Positions 1 through 12,700 of a stretch of DNA of 64,000 nt are shown here, in pieces; positions within the stretch are counted from its first letter, which is position 1, and every line of letters starts with the position of its first letter. The DNA lies in assembly GCF_024347295.1 (NCBI RefSeq), contig NZ_AP025458.1:1426001-1490000 (forward strand). Reading direction: 5' to 3'. A program made the translations under genes and the position numbers. The stretch is from Vibrio artabrorum (GTDB taxonomy: Bacteria > Pseudomonadota > Gammaproteobacteria > Enterobacterales > Vibrionaceae). The notes under the pieces were generated by a model. That model ran no database searches. It saw nothing but the letters and a program-made list of their open reading frames with translations, and had not been told where the DNA came from.

Positions 1-57
1 TTGTATTTTTACTAGACAAGATAAGTCGTTAGTAGAAGGTTTTCGTAAGGATTTAAG

Positions 58-753
58 ATGAAAAAAGCAGTGGTAGTATTCAGTGGTGGCCAAGACTCGA
101 CAACGTGTCTTGTTCAAGCATTAAAAGAGTATGATGAAGTTCATGCGATTACGTTTGATTATGGTCAGCGCCATCGACTTGAGATTGAAGTCGCTCAGTC
201 ATTGTCGAAAGAGCTTGGTGTGAAAGCGCACAAAGTGATGGATGTGACTCTGTTGAATGAACTGGCTATCAGTTCTCTGACTCGTGACGATATTCCAGTG
301 TCTCATGAGCTACAAGAGAATGGGTTGCCGAACTCATTTGTTCCAGGGCGTAATATTCTGTTTTTAACTCTAGCGGGGATTTACGCTTACCAAATCGGTG
401 CTGAAACCGTGATTACCGGTGTGTGTGAAACAGATTTCTCGGGTTACCCTGATTGTCGTAATGACTTTGTGAAGGCGATGAACTCAGCACTTGTACAAGG
501 TATGGATAAGCCGCTTGATATCAAAACACCGCTAATGTGGCTTAACAAGGCCGAAACATGGGCGTTGGCAGATCAATACTCTGCACTTGAGTTGGTTCGC
601 AATAAAACACTGACTTGTTACAACGGCATTGTTGGTGATGGCTGTGGCGATTGCCCGGCATGTGAACTGCGTAAAGTTGGCCTTAACGATTACCTAGGTG
701 ATCGCGAAAGCATTATGGCTGAGTTGGTTCGTAAACAGGTTGAGAGTAAATAG
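58..753 (+). CDS. queC: 7-cyano-7-deazaguanine synthase QueC
   Basis: QueC converts 7-carboxy-7-deazaguanine to preQ0, using ATP and ammonia, in the cytosolic queuosine pathway. The 231-residue protein has the PP-loop SGGQDS at residues 9-14 and the C-terminal zinc-binding cysteines at 187, 196, 199 and 202 (CYNG...GCGDCPAC). Length is normal for the family. The ATG follows an AAGGAT ribosome-binding site. Only 57 bases are visible upstream, so whether it is in an operon with another que gene cannot be judged. The downstream neighbour is convergent and the gap holds a perfect hairpin at 889-918. Confidence 0.97.
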   Translation: MKKAVVVFSGGQDSTTCLVQALKEYDEVHAITFDYGQRHRLEIEVAQSLSKELGVKAHKVMDVTLLNELAISSLTRDDIPVSHELQENGLPNSFVPGRNILFLTLAGIYAYQIGAETVITGVCETDFSGYPDCRNDFVKAMNSALVQGMDKPLDIKTPLMWLNKAETWALADQYSALELVRNKTLTCYNGIVGDGCGDCPACELRKVGLNDYLGDRESIMAELVRKQVESK

Positions 754-888
754 CGTCCGACCGTTTAAACCGCCATGTTATGGGGTAAGGGCTTAGTCTC
801 GACAGTGACTTGTTGTCGATGATAGCTTCGATTTATTCGTTATATTAATCGAGAGCTTTTGATGCGATATATCGAGTTTGTTGATGAA

Positions 889-918
889 TATCAGTCGTGC
901 GTGTTCGCACGACTGATA
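889..918. terminator. Perfect 13-bp hairpin between queC and the DUF2750 gene
   Basis: A perfect 13-bp inverted repeat (889-901 and 906-918) with a TGTT loop lies between two convergent genes. It has no T-run on either side, so it is a poor intrinsic terminator by the usual rule. It could be a Rho-linked or 3'-end-stabilising structure. Confidence 0.45.
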
Positions 919-925
919 GTCGAAA

Positions 926-1276
926 TTAAATGTATAATTTCGCTAAATCAGAAGGTTCGAGTTCTTTGCCTTCTAATGCTGCATTCCAGTTAGTGCCAAC
1001 AAGAACGCCGTCTTCTGCAAGCGTAAGTAGCCAATCTTCGACAAAGATGTCTAGTGGGATTTCTAAAACTTCAAAATCAGCCCACTCTTCAACGTTATGA
1101 GTTTGAGCATCTTCTTTTGAAGACCAAAAAGGCATTACTTCGCTGTTTTCGAACTCACTTGAGTCACATGCTAGCCAACCTTCTTCGTTACGAAGGCCCC
1201 ATACCAATTTAGTTTCTTGTGTTTCAGAAACGAATAGCTCTAGATTTGTTTGAATATCAGCGGTAAGTTTGCTCAT
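926..1276 (-). CDS. DUF2750 family protein
   Basis: This 116-residue acidic cytosolic protein matches my memory of the DUF2750 family: a WGL/WACD core near residues 26-37, a WSSKEDA segment near 51, and a C-terminal stretch ending in an ELEPSDLAKLY-like helix. No signal peptide or membrane segment is visible. The function is unknown. It is a single gene, convergent with queC and separated from the OmpA-like gene by 133 bases. Confidence 0.75.
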   Translation of the reverse strand: MSKLTADIQTNLELFVSETQETKLVWGLRNEEGWLACDSSEFENSEVMPFWSSKEDAQTHNVEEWADFEVLEIPLDIFVEDWLLTLAEDGVLVGTNWNAALEGKELEPSDLAKLYI

Positions 1277-1409
1277 GGATTAATTCTCTATGTTGATAAC
1301 ATAGCAAGGTTAACATTATAGTCGGCTTAGGTATATGCTATTTAAGGAATTGTAAGGAAACTGAAACGTCATCTCAAAACAACGTTTCAGTTATGTGTGT
1401 AGAATATAT

Positions 1410-2027
1410 TCACTTATTAATTTTTGTGAATATATGCCATTCTTCTTTGATATTGCCTTTAAACCCAACGACGGAGGCGACGACTTTCCGGTTTAATGCG
1501 TGATCGATTTGGGTTCCCTGATTGTCGAAAGCAGTGTCTCCGAATCCAATAATAGTCACTCTCGATGGCTCTATGCCATTGCTTATCAGGGCTCGTCTAA
1601 CATTTGATGCTCTTTCTTTGGATAGATCTAAGTTATGCTCCGTATTTCCGACTTTGCTTGCGTAGCCGTGTAAACGAATGGTGGTGTTCCTATAACGCTT
1701 GAGAAACGCCGCCATCTGGCGAATTTGCCCAAGAAATACCGGGTTTATTTCTGTTGAGTTGTTGGCAAATAAAATATGCAGTTCTTTCTGCTCAGTAGAT
1801 TCGAAGTACGAACCACAACCATCATTATCTATCTCAGCTCTAAGTGGTGTACCTATACATAGATCTCGAGCATTGATAACACCATCATTATCATCATCTT
1901 CAAGATCATAACTTTGTGGGATATCGGGCAGTGCACGATATTCAAACTCATCCTTGCTTGGTTCAGCTAAAATGTTGGTTGATGCAGCCATTAAACAGAA
2001 TGGGAATACAGTTTTTAACAGTTTCAT
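1410..2027 (-). CDS. OmpA-family outer-membrane protein of the adhesin locus
   Basis: This 205-residue protein has a signal peptide at residues 1-21 (cleavage after NILA). A calcium-binding thrombospondin type 3-like segment follows (DDDNDGVINARD and DNDGC, about residues 43-73). A C-terminal OmpA peptidoglycan-binding domain covers about residues 85-195, with HGYAS, LSKERA and IGFGD motifs. Its start overlaps the stop of the TolC-like gene (TAATG), which suggests translational coupling. Family knowledge: OmpA-like proteins beside TolC/LapE homologues accompany large type I adhesins in vibrios (the V. cholerae frhA region). I infer that it anchors or stabilises the adhesin secretion channel at the cell wall. 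Confidence 0.85.
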   Translation of the reverse strand: MKLLKTVFPFCLMAASTNILAEPSKDEFEYRALPDIPQSYDLEDDDNDGVINARDLCIGTPLRAEIDNDGCGSYFESTEQKELHILFANNSTEINPVFLGQIRQMAAFLKRYRNTTIRLHGYASKVGNTEHNLDLSKERASNVRRALISNGIEPSRVTIIGFGDTAFDNQGTQIDHALNRKVVASVVGFKGNIKEEWHIFTKINK

Positions 2028-3334
2028 TAATATTCCACCTTTTCATTCCATGCTTGAGGCGTATCGACACGTAGCCCTGTCAGTAAGTTGCCTGTCGCAT
2101 TCATGACTCGATACTTCGCATATTGTTCGTCATACTTGGCGTCTAAGTAACCTTTGCGCGCTTCAAAGAGTTCATTTTCAGTATTCAATAAATCCAGAAG
2201 TGTTCGTTTACCAATGCGGTATTGCTTTTCGTAGGAGATAACGGTGTCTGACGCAGAATCTACGTGATCGGATAGAAACTCTTTCTGTTGGACCGTCAAA
2301 TCAAGAGCACTCCATGACAAACGTAGGCTTTCTTCTACATTGCGAAATGTGCTTTCACGAAGATCTTTGGATTTATTGAGTTGATAGGCTGCACTTTCTG
2401 CACGGTCTTGATCCGCGCCCCCGTTATACAGGTTATATCTTAAGCGGACCATTGCAGAAAACTCATCACTGCTTCCTTTGTTTCCACCAGCATCGTCACG
2501 CCAAGTTTGAGCGGCTTCGAAAGAAATGGTCGGGTAGTTTGTACTTTTAGATTGTTTGTATTGGAAGCGAGCGGAATCGACATCTGCTAGGGCAATTTTG
2601 ATAACGGGATGTTGGTTAAAAGCTTTCGCAAGAGCGCCATCTACAGTGTATGGAATCGCTCCAATATCTGCGCGAGGAAATACTAAACCTAAAGGGGCTT
2701 GGCCAACAATGCGTTTAAATTGAGTATGTGTATCAAACAAATTGTTTTGTGCTGCAAGTAAATTACCATGTGCTTTGGCGATACGAGCTTCAACTTGAGA
2801 CATGTCTGCTGTCGAGCCTATACCCGATTCAACACGTTTTTGAATATCTTTGTAGATCTCTTTGTGCTTGGCTAAGTTATTTTCAGAAAGAGACAGAACT
2901 TCATAAGCTTTGACTGCATCTAGGTATATTTTTGTCACTTCAAGCGCTATATCTTGGGCGTCTGAGAGTAATTGGTAACGAACCGATTCAGTGTCTGCTG
3001 CTGTACGATCAATGTCGTTTGATGTGTTTGCACCATCCCAAATGAGTTGAGTCAACGTCACGGTTGCCTCTTTACGCGTTAGGTTTGTCGAGTTCTGATT
3101 TGTCACTAGATCGGTGTGTTCATAGCCAATTCCAGCATCTAGATCGATACTTGGCCGGTAAGCTCCGCCTGAAGCATCGTTGATATAACGCTTACTTAAG
3201 TATTCACTATAAGCACTTTTGATTTCTGGGTTACTTTCTAGTGTCAAAGCGACAGCTTGCTCCAGAGTTTGCGCTTTTGCCACAAAGGTCATTGCTATCG
3301 CGAGCCCTAATATAGTTGTTTGAATCCTATTCAA
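2027..3334 (-). CDS. TolC-family outer-membrane channel (LapE-like)
   Basis: This 435-residue protein has a signal peptide of about 21 residues (MNRIQTTILG...AKAQ) and two tandem outer-membrane efflux repeats rich in long coiled helices, typical of TolC, AggA and LapE proteins. The start is a TTG preceded by GGAGAGGG, which decides it. The gene is the first of a two-gene unit with the OmpA-like gene and diverges from the giant adhesin at 3731. The likely role is the outer-membrane exit duct, and possibly the retention pore, for that adhesin. No inner-membrane ABC or membrane-fusion partner is encoded nearby, so those would have to be elsewhere. Confidence 0.88.
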   Translation of the reverse strand: MNRIQTTILGLAIAMTFVAKAQTLEQAVALTLESNPEIKSAYSEYLSKRYINDASGGAYRPSIDLDAGIGYEHTDLVTNQNSTNLTRKEATVTLTQLIWDGANTSNDIDRTAADTESVRYQLLSDAQDIALEVTKIYLDAVKAYEVLSLSENNLAKHKEIYKDIQKRVESGIGSTADMSQVEARIAKAHGNLLAAQNNLFDTHTQFKRIVGQAPLGLVFPRADIGAIPYTVDGALAKAFNQHPVIKIALADVDSARFQYKQSKSTNYPTISFEAAQTWRDDAGGNKGSSDEFSAMVRLRYNLYNGGADQDRAESAAYQLNKSKDLRESTFRNVEESLRLSWSALDLTVQQKEFLSDHVDSASDTVISYEKQYRIGKRTLLDLLNTENELFEARKGYLDAKYDEQYAKYRVMNATGNLLTGLRVDTPQAWNEKVEY

Positions 3335-3730
3335 TTTCCCTCTCCAAAATGAATTGCATCTAAATGTTAATTTTTCTGAATACTATATAAAATACAAATG
3401 AAACACCAAAAAAATCACGTAAAACAAAGATGGCGTACATGGTTGGTTGCTTTTTTGTTAGTTATTTACCGTGCGATTTGCGTTGTGTTTTAAAGTGATA
3501 TTTCTGATGTTGGCTTTATTATTTTTAGAAATACAATAACTTAAGCGGTTGATTGCGGTGGGTGTAATGTCGTCAGATGCGACCGTTGTCATCAAAATGT
3601 ATTAATCTTTGTTAACTATTTTTTTCATAGCTATGCATTATGTAACCTTGAGTGTTATATTTTGGCTAATATTATGGAAACAATGTCACTATTTTGACGT
3701 GGCTTACCAACATGGGTTTTAGAGGTTTAT
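3335..3730. promoter_or_regulatory. AT-rich divergent control region of the adhesin locus
   Basis: This 396-base gene-free region separates the tolC-like and adhesin genes. It is AT-rich and carries no open frame I believe in. A plausible sigma-70 promoter for the adhesin is TTGAGT at 3648-3653, a 16-base spacer, and TATTAT at 3670-3675. The adhesin ribosome-binding site is AGAGG at 3720-3724. I could not place binding sites for c-di-GMP-responsive regulators. Confidence 0.5.
3648..3675 (+). promoter_or_regulatory. Candidate sigma-70 promoter of the adhesin gene
   Basis: TTGAGT (-35) and TATTAT (-10) are separated by 16 bases, about 55 bases upstream of the start codon. This is a pattern match only. 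Confidence 0.4.
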
Positions 3731-6700
3731 ATGGATATGACAACATTGAATTTGGGTGGTGCATTGGCACTTGGCCAGCGCATTGTTCTCTCGGTAGATG
3801 GTACGATTAAAGTCTTAGATGAAGAACAACCACTGCAAGCCGGGGATGTTGTCCTTGAATCGTCAAGTGACCCCGATACTCCTCAGCTTTCGGCGACCCG
3901 CTTTTCACCAGAAGACGGTGGAGAAGTTGAACTTGACCAAGATATCGCGAATATCTTTACCGCATTAGAAGAAGGCCAAGATCCAACGGTGTTAAGTGAA
4001 GAGTTCGCTACCGCTGCTGGTCAAAATGGTTCTAGCTTGAGTACAAGTGGAACTATCGAGCGAAATGGTGAAGAAACTATCCCGGGTACTGAATTCATCA
4101 CCACAGGATTTGAAGCGCTAGGTATGTCTCGAACTCAAAGTCTTAGCCTTCTTGATGCTTTCCGTTCGTTCAATCAATCTCCTAACTTTGTCGATAACAA
4201 TAATGTATCTGTTGAAGATACGATCTCCTTCTCCACAAATGAAGACACTCGAGTCAATGGCACCTTGTCAGCTTTAGACCAAGATGGTGATTCCCTATCT
4301 TTCGCAAAAGCGACCGATCCTTTAAATGGTACTGTCGTCGTCGATGAAAACGGTGATTGGACTTACACCCCCAATGAGAACTATAACGGTGATGACAGCT
4401 TTACGGTTGTTGTCTCTGACGGAGAAGGTGGTACTGACACGGTTACGGTTAACATTGGCGTAACGCCTGTGAATGATGCACCAGTGGCTGAACCAAAAGA
4501 GGATTCGTTATTTGAAGGGCAGGTTATTACCGGATCGCTTAGTGCGACAGATGTTGATCTTCCTGAAGGTGAGTTACTGGCTTTTACCACGGATTCTGAT
4601 GTTGATGGTTTAGAACTCAATCTAGATGGTACATATACTTTCGACGCGTCTTCTTACGAGCGCTTGGCTGAAGGAGAGCGCATTGTTATCCAAGTCCCCG
4701 TATCCGTTACAGACGATCTAGGTGCGACCGATACCACTCTATTGACCATTACCGTTACTGGTACTAATGACACACCAGTGGTCGATATGGTTAACACCGG
4801 CAGTGTGAAAGAAGACACTGACTTGTCAGACACCAATACATTGAGCACATCAGGTGCGTTAACGTTCAGTGATGTTGACACGAATGACACACCGCAAGTG
4901 ACGTTTACAGAAAAGGGTTTAGCAAGTTGGACGGGCGGGGTATTAACGTCCGAACAGGCAAGTAAATTGGCAGACGGCTTCGCGTTGGTAGACGGTAAAT
5001 GGACCTATGACGTTGCAAACAGTGATATCAATTTTTTGGCTGAAGGTGAAAGCATCACTTTGAAGTTTGATGTGACCGTTGATGATGGTAATACCAATGG
5101 ATCAGTAACCGAGACGGTAACCATCACCATTAACGGTACTAACGACACACCAGTGGTCGATATGGTTAACACCGGCAGTGTGAAAGAAGACACTGACTTG
5201 TCAGACACCAATACATTGAGCACATCAGGTACGTTAACATTCAGTGATGTTGACACGAATGACACACCGCAAGTGACGTTTACAGAAAAGGGTTTAGCAA
5301 GTTGGACGGGCGGGGTATTAACGTCCGAACAGGCAAGTAAATTGGCAGACGGCTTCGCGTTGGCAGACGGTAAATGGACCTATGACGTTGCAAACAGTGA
5401 TATCAACTTCTTGGCTGAAGGTGAAAGTATCACTTTGAAGTTTGATGTGACCGTTGATGATGGTAATACCAATGGATCAGTAACCGAGACGGTAACCATC
5501 ACCATTAACGGTACTAACGATGGTCCCGTGGCAATTGATGATACGTACCAAGCTTATAGTGAGACGCTGCTTTTCTCTGAGTCGTTTGAAAACATGACAA
5601 GTACTGGTCGCTGGACGGTGATTAGCGGTGATCAGCTTGACGACTGGAGTGCAACTCAGGGTCTAGAAATTCAACATGAAAGTGTGGTCAATAAGGCCTC
5701 CGACGGCGAATATATCGCTGAGCTTGATGCTTATCAAAATACAGCGATCACAACAAGTATTGATACATCTGGTCAAGATAGCATGCGCGTTGATTTTGAC
5801 TACAACCCTCGTAGAGATGGTAATTCATCTTCAGATATGACCTTTAAAGTCGGTGATACCTTGGTTACCGTTCACGCAGATGGGACGCTGTCGGGTGCTG
5901 ATGGGCTTAATGTTCAAATTGGTCAACCTGATGTCAATGGTTGGTATCGCATCACGGCGGAGTTTGAAGTTCATGAGGATATGACTGATCTCACGTTTGC
6001 CGGTGCTGGGGCTTCAGACAGTTATGGCGCACTGTTAGATAACATTACAGTAACAGGTGTCACCCAACCCCAACTTGTTACTGAAGAAGACCAACCGATC
6101 ACGATTTCTTTTGCTGAGCTGTTGGCGAACGATACTGACGTTGATGGTGATGAGCTTTCGATAGTCGAGGGTTCAATCACTTCAGTGACTAACGGTACGC
6201 TTTCCGTTGATTATAACGACAAGACAATCACATTCATGCCGTCTCAAGACTACAACGGCGAGGCTACTTTTACGTATCAAGTAACCGATGGCCATGGTGG
6301 TACGGAGCAAGCCGTCGTGACTATCAACGTTAAACCCGTTAACGATGCCCCAGAGTTCATGAATGAAAATGGGACTAACGGTGGCTATGAGTTTGGTTAT
6401 GATGAAGGTATTGATGACTCTACCGTTATTGGCACGGTAGCTGCGGAAGATATCGATAATACTCAGAGCGAGCTTTCATTTAGTTTCCAGTCTGGTAACG
6501 AACAAGGTTGGTTTGAGATCGATAACCAAGGACGCATTACATTGACCAGTGCTGGTGTCGCGTCGTTAGCGAATGATTTTGATATTAAGTCTAATATCCA
6601 TAACCTCGTTGTGACGGTCAGTGATGGGACGGATAGTGTTGATACAACGGTGAAGCTAACAGAAGATAACTTGAATGATGAGGATACTAAGTTTGATTCA

Positions 6701-9700
6701 GACAACGTTATGTTCAACTACCAAGAGAACCTCGCGCCTAACGTGACCATAGGTACTGTTACTGCGACGGATAAAGATGGAAGTAATATCACTTACTCAA
6801 TTGAACAAGGTGACAATCTATATATTGAAGATAAGCCGTTGTATCAGGTTGATCCTCATACCGGTGAGATTAGCCTGACTGAAGAAGGTGCCGTCGCTTT
6901 TACTAACGACTATGAGAGCTCGGGTAACTCTCACTTAATTAAAGTGACAGCGACAGGTACTGACGGTAAGGGTGAACCTACGGTTGGCACCATAAGTGTG
7001 ACTCTCAATGAAGCTGACGATGAATCAGATAATAAGCCTCAAGCTGAGGACTTTAGTGTCTCGCTCGATGCTCAGGGTAAGTCGAGCATCCTGTTCGATT
7101 CTAGCGATGAATCCAGCGATCAAATCAGTGACAAAGAAGACGATCGAGCCAATATTCAACTTGGCGTGATCATCACAGAGTTGCCTGACTCCGGTACTCT
7201 CTATTACGTCAATGAAAATAACGTTAAGACTGAAGTCATCATTGGAGAGAAGTATGATGATCCTAACCGTATCGTTTATGAAGATGACCAAGAGTCAACA
7301 GGGTTCTTCTTAGGTGTTGATGACACATCCACATTAGATAAGGGGCCCCATAGCACTGCAGAGTTCCATAACTGGGGGGATGAAGTCGATGCGTATACTC
7401 GCGAACTAAAGTTTGACAATGGTGATGTGGTCACTATTACTTCTGAAGGTCGAAATAACCTTGATGCTAAGCCGTTAGTACAAAACAACAGTCAGCAAGG
7501 CCACATGGGTTTCGGTATTGCATCGACGAACCGCGGTATTCACCAAGACGAGGCGATCAAGATTGATTTTTCTTCTCGTCCAGCAGACTCAGTAACGGTT
7601 GGCCTAAGTGGTTTAGGCGGTTGGTTCGCCCCAAATGCTGATGATAGTATTCAATCAAGAGCTGAGATTACCGTTACCTTTGATTATGGTGATGGCATCA
7701 CAGAAGAAAAAACCTTCCTTTATGACGACACTCATAATAATCAAAATGTCACGATTGTTGCACCTGAAGGTGCTGAGATAGTTTCAGTTGAAGCAAGTAC
7801 ACAAGGCCCTGGCAACTGGGAACTGACTTCTCTTGAAACTAAGGCGTCAGATTCATTTGAATATAAAGCGGTAGACAGTGATGGTAACGAAAGTGACATT
7901 AAGACGGTTACTATTGATAAGTCTGGCGACCTGACAGCGAATAACGACCCGCAAAGCTTCGAAGTTAAACTGGGTGAATTCAGTGAAGACAATGACTCTC
8001 CATGGTCGGTTGAAGGCGCTGAGCTAAATGCTAGCTTCAATGGCCAAGATAGAGACTTTGCACACAGCGGTATTAAGATTGGTGTTGCCGGTCAAGTCGG
8101 TGGATTGGGCGCTCAGATCGAATATGATCGTGCCGAACAGCAGTCTGAGAAGTTTGAAATCCACTTAGACAACCCGGCGACTCAATTTACCTTCTCAGTA
8201 TCTAACCTGTTTAAAAACGAAGGTAATGACGGTAATTTCACTGATAACCATGAACAAGGTAGCTGGGTTGCGTACCTCAATGGTGTAGCGGTTGCGGGTG
8301 ATACGTTTATTGCTGAAGACGGTAACAATAAAGGTACTTACGAAATAACACCGCTTGGTCCAGATGGTACTCCAATCGCGTTTGATACTGTGGTATTTGA
8401 AGCAACTGAGTATTCTAACCAAGCAACGCATGATAATGATGCGTCAGATTATTTCCTTACGGGTTTTAAAGCCTCTAGTGAAGGCGCATATGCCGTTAAT
8501 CAAGGCGGCATTCTTGAGATTCCGACATCGAAGCTTGCTGGTCTTATCGGTTCCGAGCTTCTTAATAATGATATCGATTCCGATGGTGACAATCTACGTA
8601 TTACCTATGTATACGGTGAAACGGAAGGTAATGCGTACATTAAAGATGGCATCGTATACTTTGATTTAACTGGCGATGATTTTGTCGGTGAAACAACGTT
8701 TAAATATCAGATTACTGATGATAATGGCCAAGTAGCGAGTGCTGAAGTTAATGTTATCGTCAACCCTCTGCCGACTCCTGCTAGTGTAGCGTCTGTAGAC
8801 CTGTTAGCAGACTCAGTCATTGAAGGTGATGACCTTGGCTTCAAAGTAACTCTAGACTCGAGTGCGCTTGTTGAAACTCAGCTCGATGTAAGGTTTGGTA
8901 AAGATACCGATGATGCACAAGATTCTGGTAATGAGAAAGATCTCGACCTTAGCAAACTTGGTTTCACAAATGGTGTTACTTATGACGAGCAAAGCGGCAA
9001 ACTGATTGTCCCCGTCGGCGTTAAAGGTTTCGCCGTTCTTATCCCTACGCTGGTTGATGGCGTCCATGAGCTTGACGAAAGCTACAGCTTAACAGTCGAT
9101 GGTGTATCTGACACTGGCATCATCGAAAACGTTGATACGATTGAGCTAACGGTTGAGGGTGTTGCCGACGTCGCTGAAGGCTCGAATGCAGTCTTCGAAG
9201 TCAGTCTAAATAATCCGTCTTCAGAGAATATCGACGTATCGCTAGCCATTTCTCTTACTGGCAATGCCACTTCTGCGGAAACGAGGGACTTCAAAGATAT
9301 CGGTGAGCTATACACGGTGTACTATTTGCAGCCACAACTGTCCGGTGAGGTAAAGCGTGTTGATCTTGATGTCGTGATTAAGGATGGTAAACCAACGGTT
9401 ACTATCCCTAGTGGCGAAACAGAGATTGTTGTTGAAGTGGCAACAAAAGATGACCTTATATTTGAAGGGGGTGAAGACTTTAACCTGGTTGTTACTGACG
9501 AGTCTGGTTATATATCAAATGGCTCTGACTCAGATCAAGTCACTATTTTGGATGATGGTTCTGATCCAGATGGCCCTGATGGTCCACAAGTTAACAATGA
9601 TGATCGTCCAATCGTTCAAAGCATTAGCGACATTGAAATTGAAGAAGGCCTGTCTGGAACGTTTATTGTAGAGCTTTCAAATCACAGCGAATCGATAACC

Positions 9701-12700
9701 ACAATTGAAATGTCTCTAAATGATGGCTCTGCTGTGAGTGCAGATGGTCAACCCACAGAGGGTGACTTTAATGGATCTCGTGTAGTCGTTACGTTTGGCC
9801 AAGGGGCTGATAAGTACAGCGAAACTGTCGAGGTTATTAATGGTAAGTTTGTCGTTAGCGTTCCTGAAGGGCATGACTCATTTGCAGTTGAAGTTGCAAC
9901 TAACCAAGATACGCATTCCGATAACAATGAGATGTTCTCTATTTCAGGCAATGCTCCTCATCAGCAAGACGCGGTGACGGGTGTTGCTACAATTGTCGAC
10001 AACGAAGCACCAATGGTCGACCTCAATGGGGCGCTCTACGATATTGAGTATGTCAGTGAAGGCGCTGGCTACAGCAATGTCTTTGGTTACTATATCAATG
10101 ACGACTCGGGTGAAAAGCCACTTCACGTACTGGTTTCTAATAGTAACGACCCAAGTCTCTCTCCAGGTACTTTGTTAGATTCCCCGTTGGCTTCGATTGA
10201 TAACCTCGAGTTCTTCTTAATTCCAAATGGCTTCAATAAGATTGATAGCGATAAACTCGATGACCTTAAAGTCAATGACCAAGGTCAGTTAGTTGTCGAT
10301 GGTGTTGTTCAATCGGGTATTCCAGTTTATAGATCGACTGACGAAGAGCATCAGATCTCAACCTCGGTTGATAGTGACGGCAATCTAGTATTGAGTTTTG
10401 ATGACCAAAAAGGCCAAGGTAACGACGATAATGACTTCAACGATCTGGTTATTAAAGTCAGCAAGGTTGATACAGATGGCATTGACGATAACTCGGCATA
10501 CGTTGAGGGCGAAGCCGCGGCTATCGCCGATATCAACGCTGATGTTTTTGACGATAAAGACATCATCAAATCGATGAACGTTACGCTAATCAATGCTAAA
10601 GAGGGTGACAATTTAACGTGGCCTGAGAATAGTGGCTTCAATGTCTCGAAATCAGTGAATGGGACTTTAATCGCACTCGTTATTAGTCATCCATCTGGTG
10701 ATGTTTCTGCCCATGAGTTTGAAGCGTTCTTGAAGTCGATTCGATTTGTAAATAGTAGCGATACGCCTGATGAAGAAACACGCTTAGTTGAGGTAACGGT
10801 TTCTGACGGTGTTAACCAGTCTGAAACCGCTACAGCGTCAATTTCTGTGACCGGTACTGATGAATTATCGTTCAGCAATGTGGCCGGTATAGAAGATCAG
10901 TTTATAGACCTAAATATGAGTGTTGCTGACGCCTTAACGTCGGTTAGCACGATAGAGCTGTCAGGTATTCCACAAGGTGCAATTATCGTCGTTGGTGGCG
11001 TTGAGTCTACAGTGGATAACAGTGGCACTGTTATTGTTGGTATTGATGATATTGCATCCGTTAAAGTGAAAGCGTTAGAGCATAGTGATGTTAACTTTGA
11101 GATTTCAGTAACAGCTAAAGACGCTGATCAACAGACTGTAGAAACGGGTCGTATTCACGTTGATGTTCACCCTGATGCGGACAAACCTACACTGGTTATC
11201 GGTGACTTTGAGAAAGTAGCCGCGATCGATTTTGAAGATGTAGAGATAACGTCAGGCTCTTGGGATAGTGACATTGAAATAAATAACGTCAAGGGTACAT
11301 CGACCATTGGCGAGTGGAACACGTCTAATTCCGGTAAACATGTTGAAGTGGGTACAGAAGGAACTTACTTAACTGGCTCGTCAGACAATAAAGTGATGGA
11401 GATTGAAGGCGAAGTAGGAGACAAAGTTCTCTATACCGATATGGACCTTGTCGCTGGTCGCTTCTACAATTTTAAATTCGATATTGCTGCGAGAGACGAT
11501 GTTAATCCTTCAGACTCCGACATGGAGGTATCGCTCTTTAAATTAGATGATTCTGGTAATCCCATTGAGAGCAGTAAAGTAACACTTTATGACTTTATCG
11601 CTGAGCGACAAGGTAGTGGTTGGCAAGAGGGAACGTTCACGTTACCCGTTGAAGATTCTGGTAAATACCGCCTTGTATTAGAAGCAGACGAAGCAGACTC
11701 TACAGGAGCAATAATTGATAATATTCAATTTACTGCGGTTGATAACTATGGTTACGAAGATTCATTTATCAAACTTAGCGAGATTAGTTCTTCGTTGGTG
11801 GATGCGACAGACGGATCTGAGACTCTTACTGTAGAGTTGGAAGGCCTTCCTGTTGGTTCATTGTTAGTTGATGGAACGCATACGTATACCGTCACAGAGG
11901 CCGGCCGAATTGATGTTACTGGTTGGGATCTAGCAGAACTTCAGATCAAGGTATTAGACCCTAGCACTTTTGACATTAAGGTCATCGCAACGGCGACAGA
12001 GACGGACACCAACAAGGATGATGATGTTCACGGAGAGCACGGTGATCTTGGTGGCAAGTTGGCTAATGCGTCTGAAGCGACAATTAATGTTACCGTTCTT
12101 GAGCGCCCTCAAGGCCCGGATAGTACCAATGAGCATCCAATTGCAAAAGACTTTTTAGTTTCTTCGGATACTAATGTTGCAAGTATTAACTTCGCGCCAA
12201 ATGCGACCGATACTGAAGATGATGCTAGCAGTACCGATAGTAAGCACACTTCGGTACGAATTGAAGAGTTGCCAGAGTATGGCAAGCTCTATGAGGTTAA
12301 TGAACAAGGTGAGGTTATTGGTGATGCGCTAGCCGTCGGTACAATTGTTTTAGATAGCGCGAATGTTATTTACGTGGCTAACGATATCGATGATATCGAG
12401 ATTGGCAGTGACTTTACTGACGTTAATTTTGTTGTGGATAATGAGTTAAACCAGAAAAACAATCAGCCAGGAGTCGATCGCTTAGATCTAGATGGTGTGG
12501 TCGTTGCTGGTGGTTTGTTTGACGGTTCAATGTTCACCGATGGAAACGCAACGATCAAATATGACCACAACCCTAATCAGTTAGGGGTATTTGTTCACAC
12601 GAGCCACGATAGTGGAACAGGCTCTGAAACTGGCATCGGCGAGTACATTTCTTTTGCTTCAGATAGGGGGAATATTTCTTCAGCAGAGATTTATTTATCT

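Noticed and set aside
4381..12136. Many antisense open frames of 60-116 codons across the adhesin
   Set aside because: They follow from the Asp/Thr/Val/Ser codon pattern of the repeated domains and have low-complexity products without start signals.
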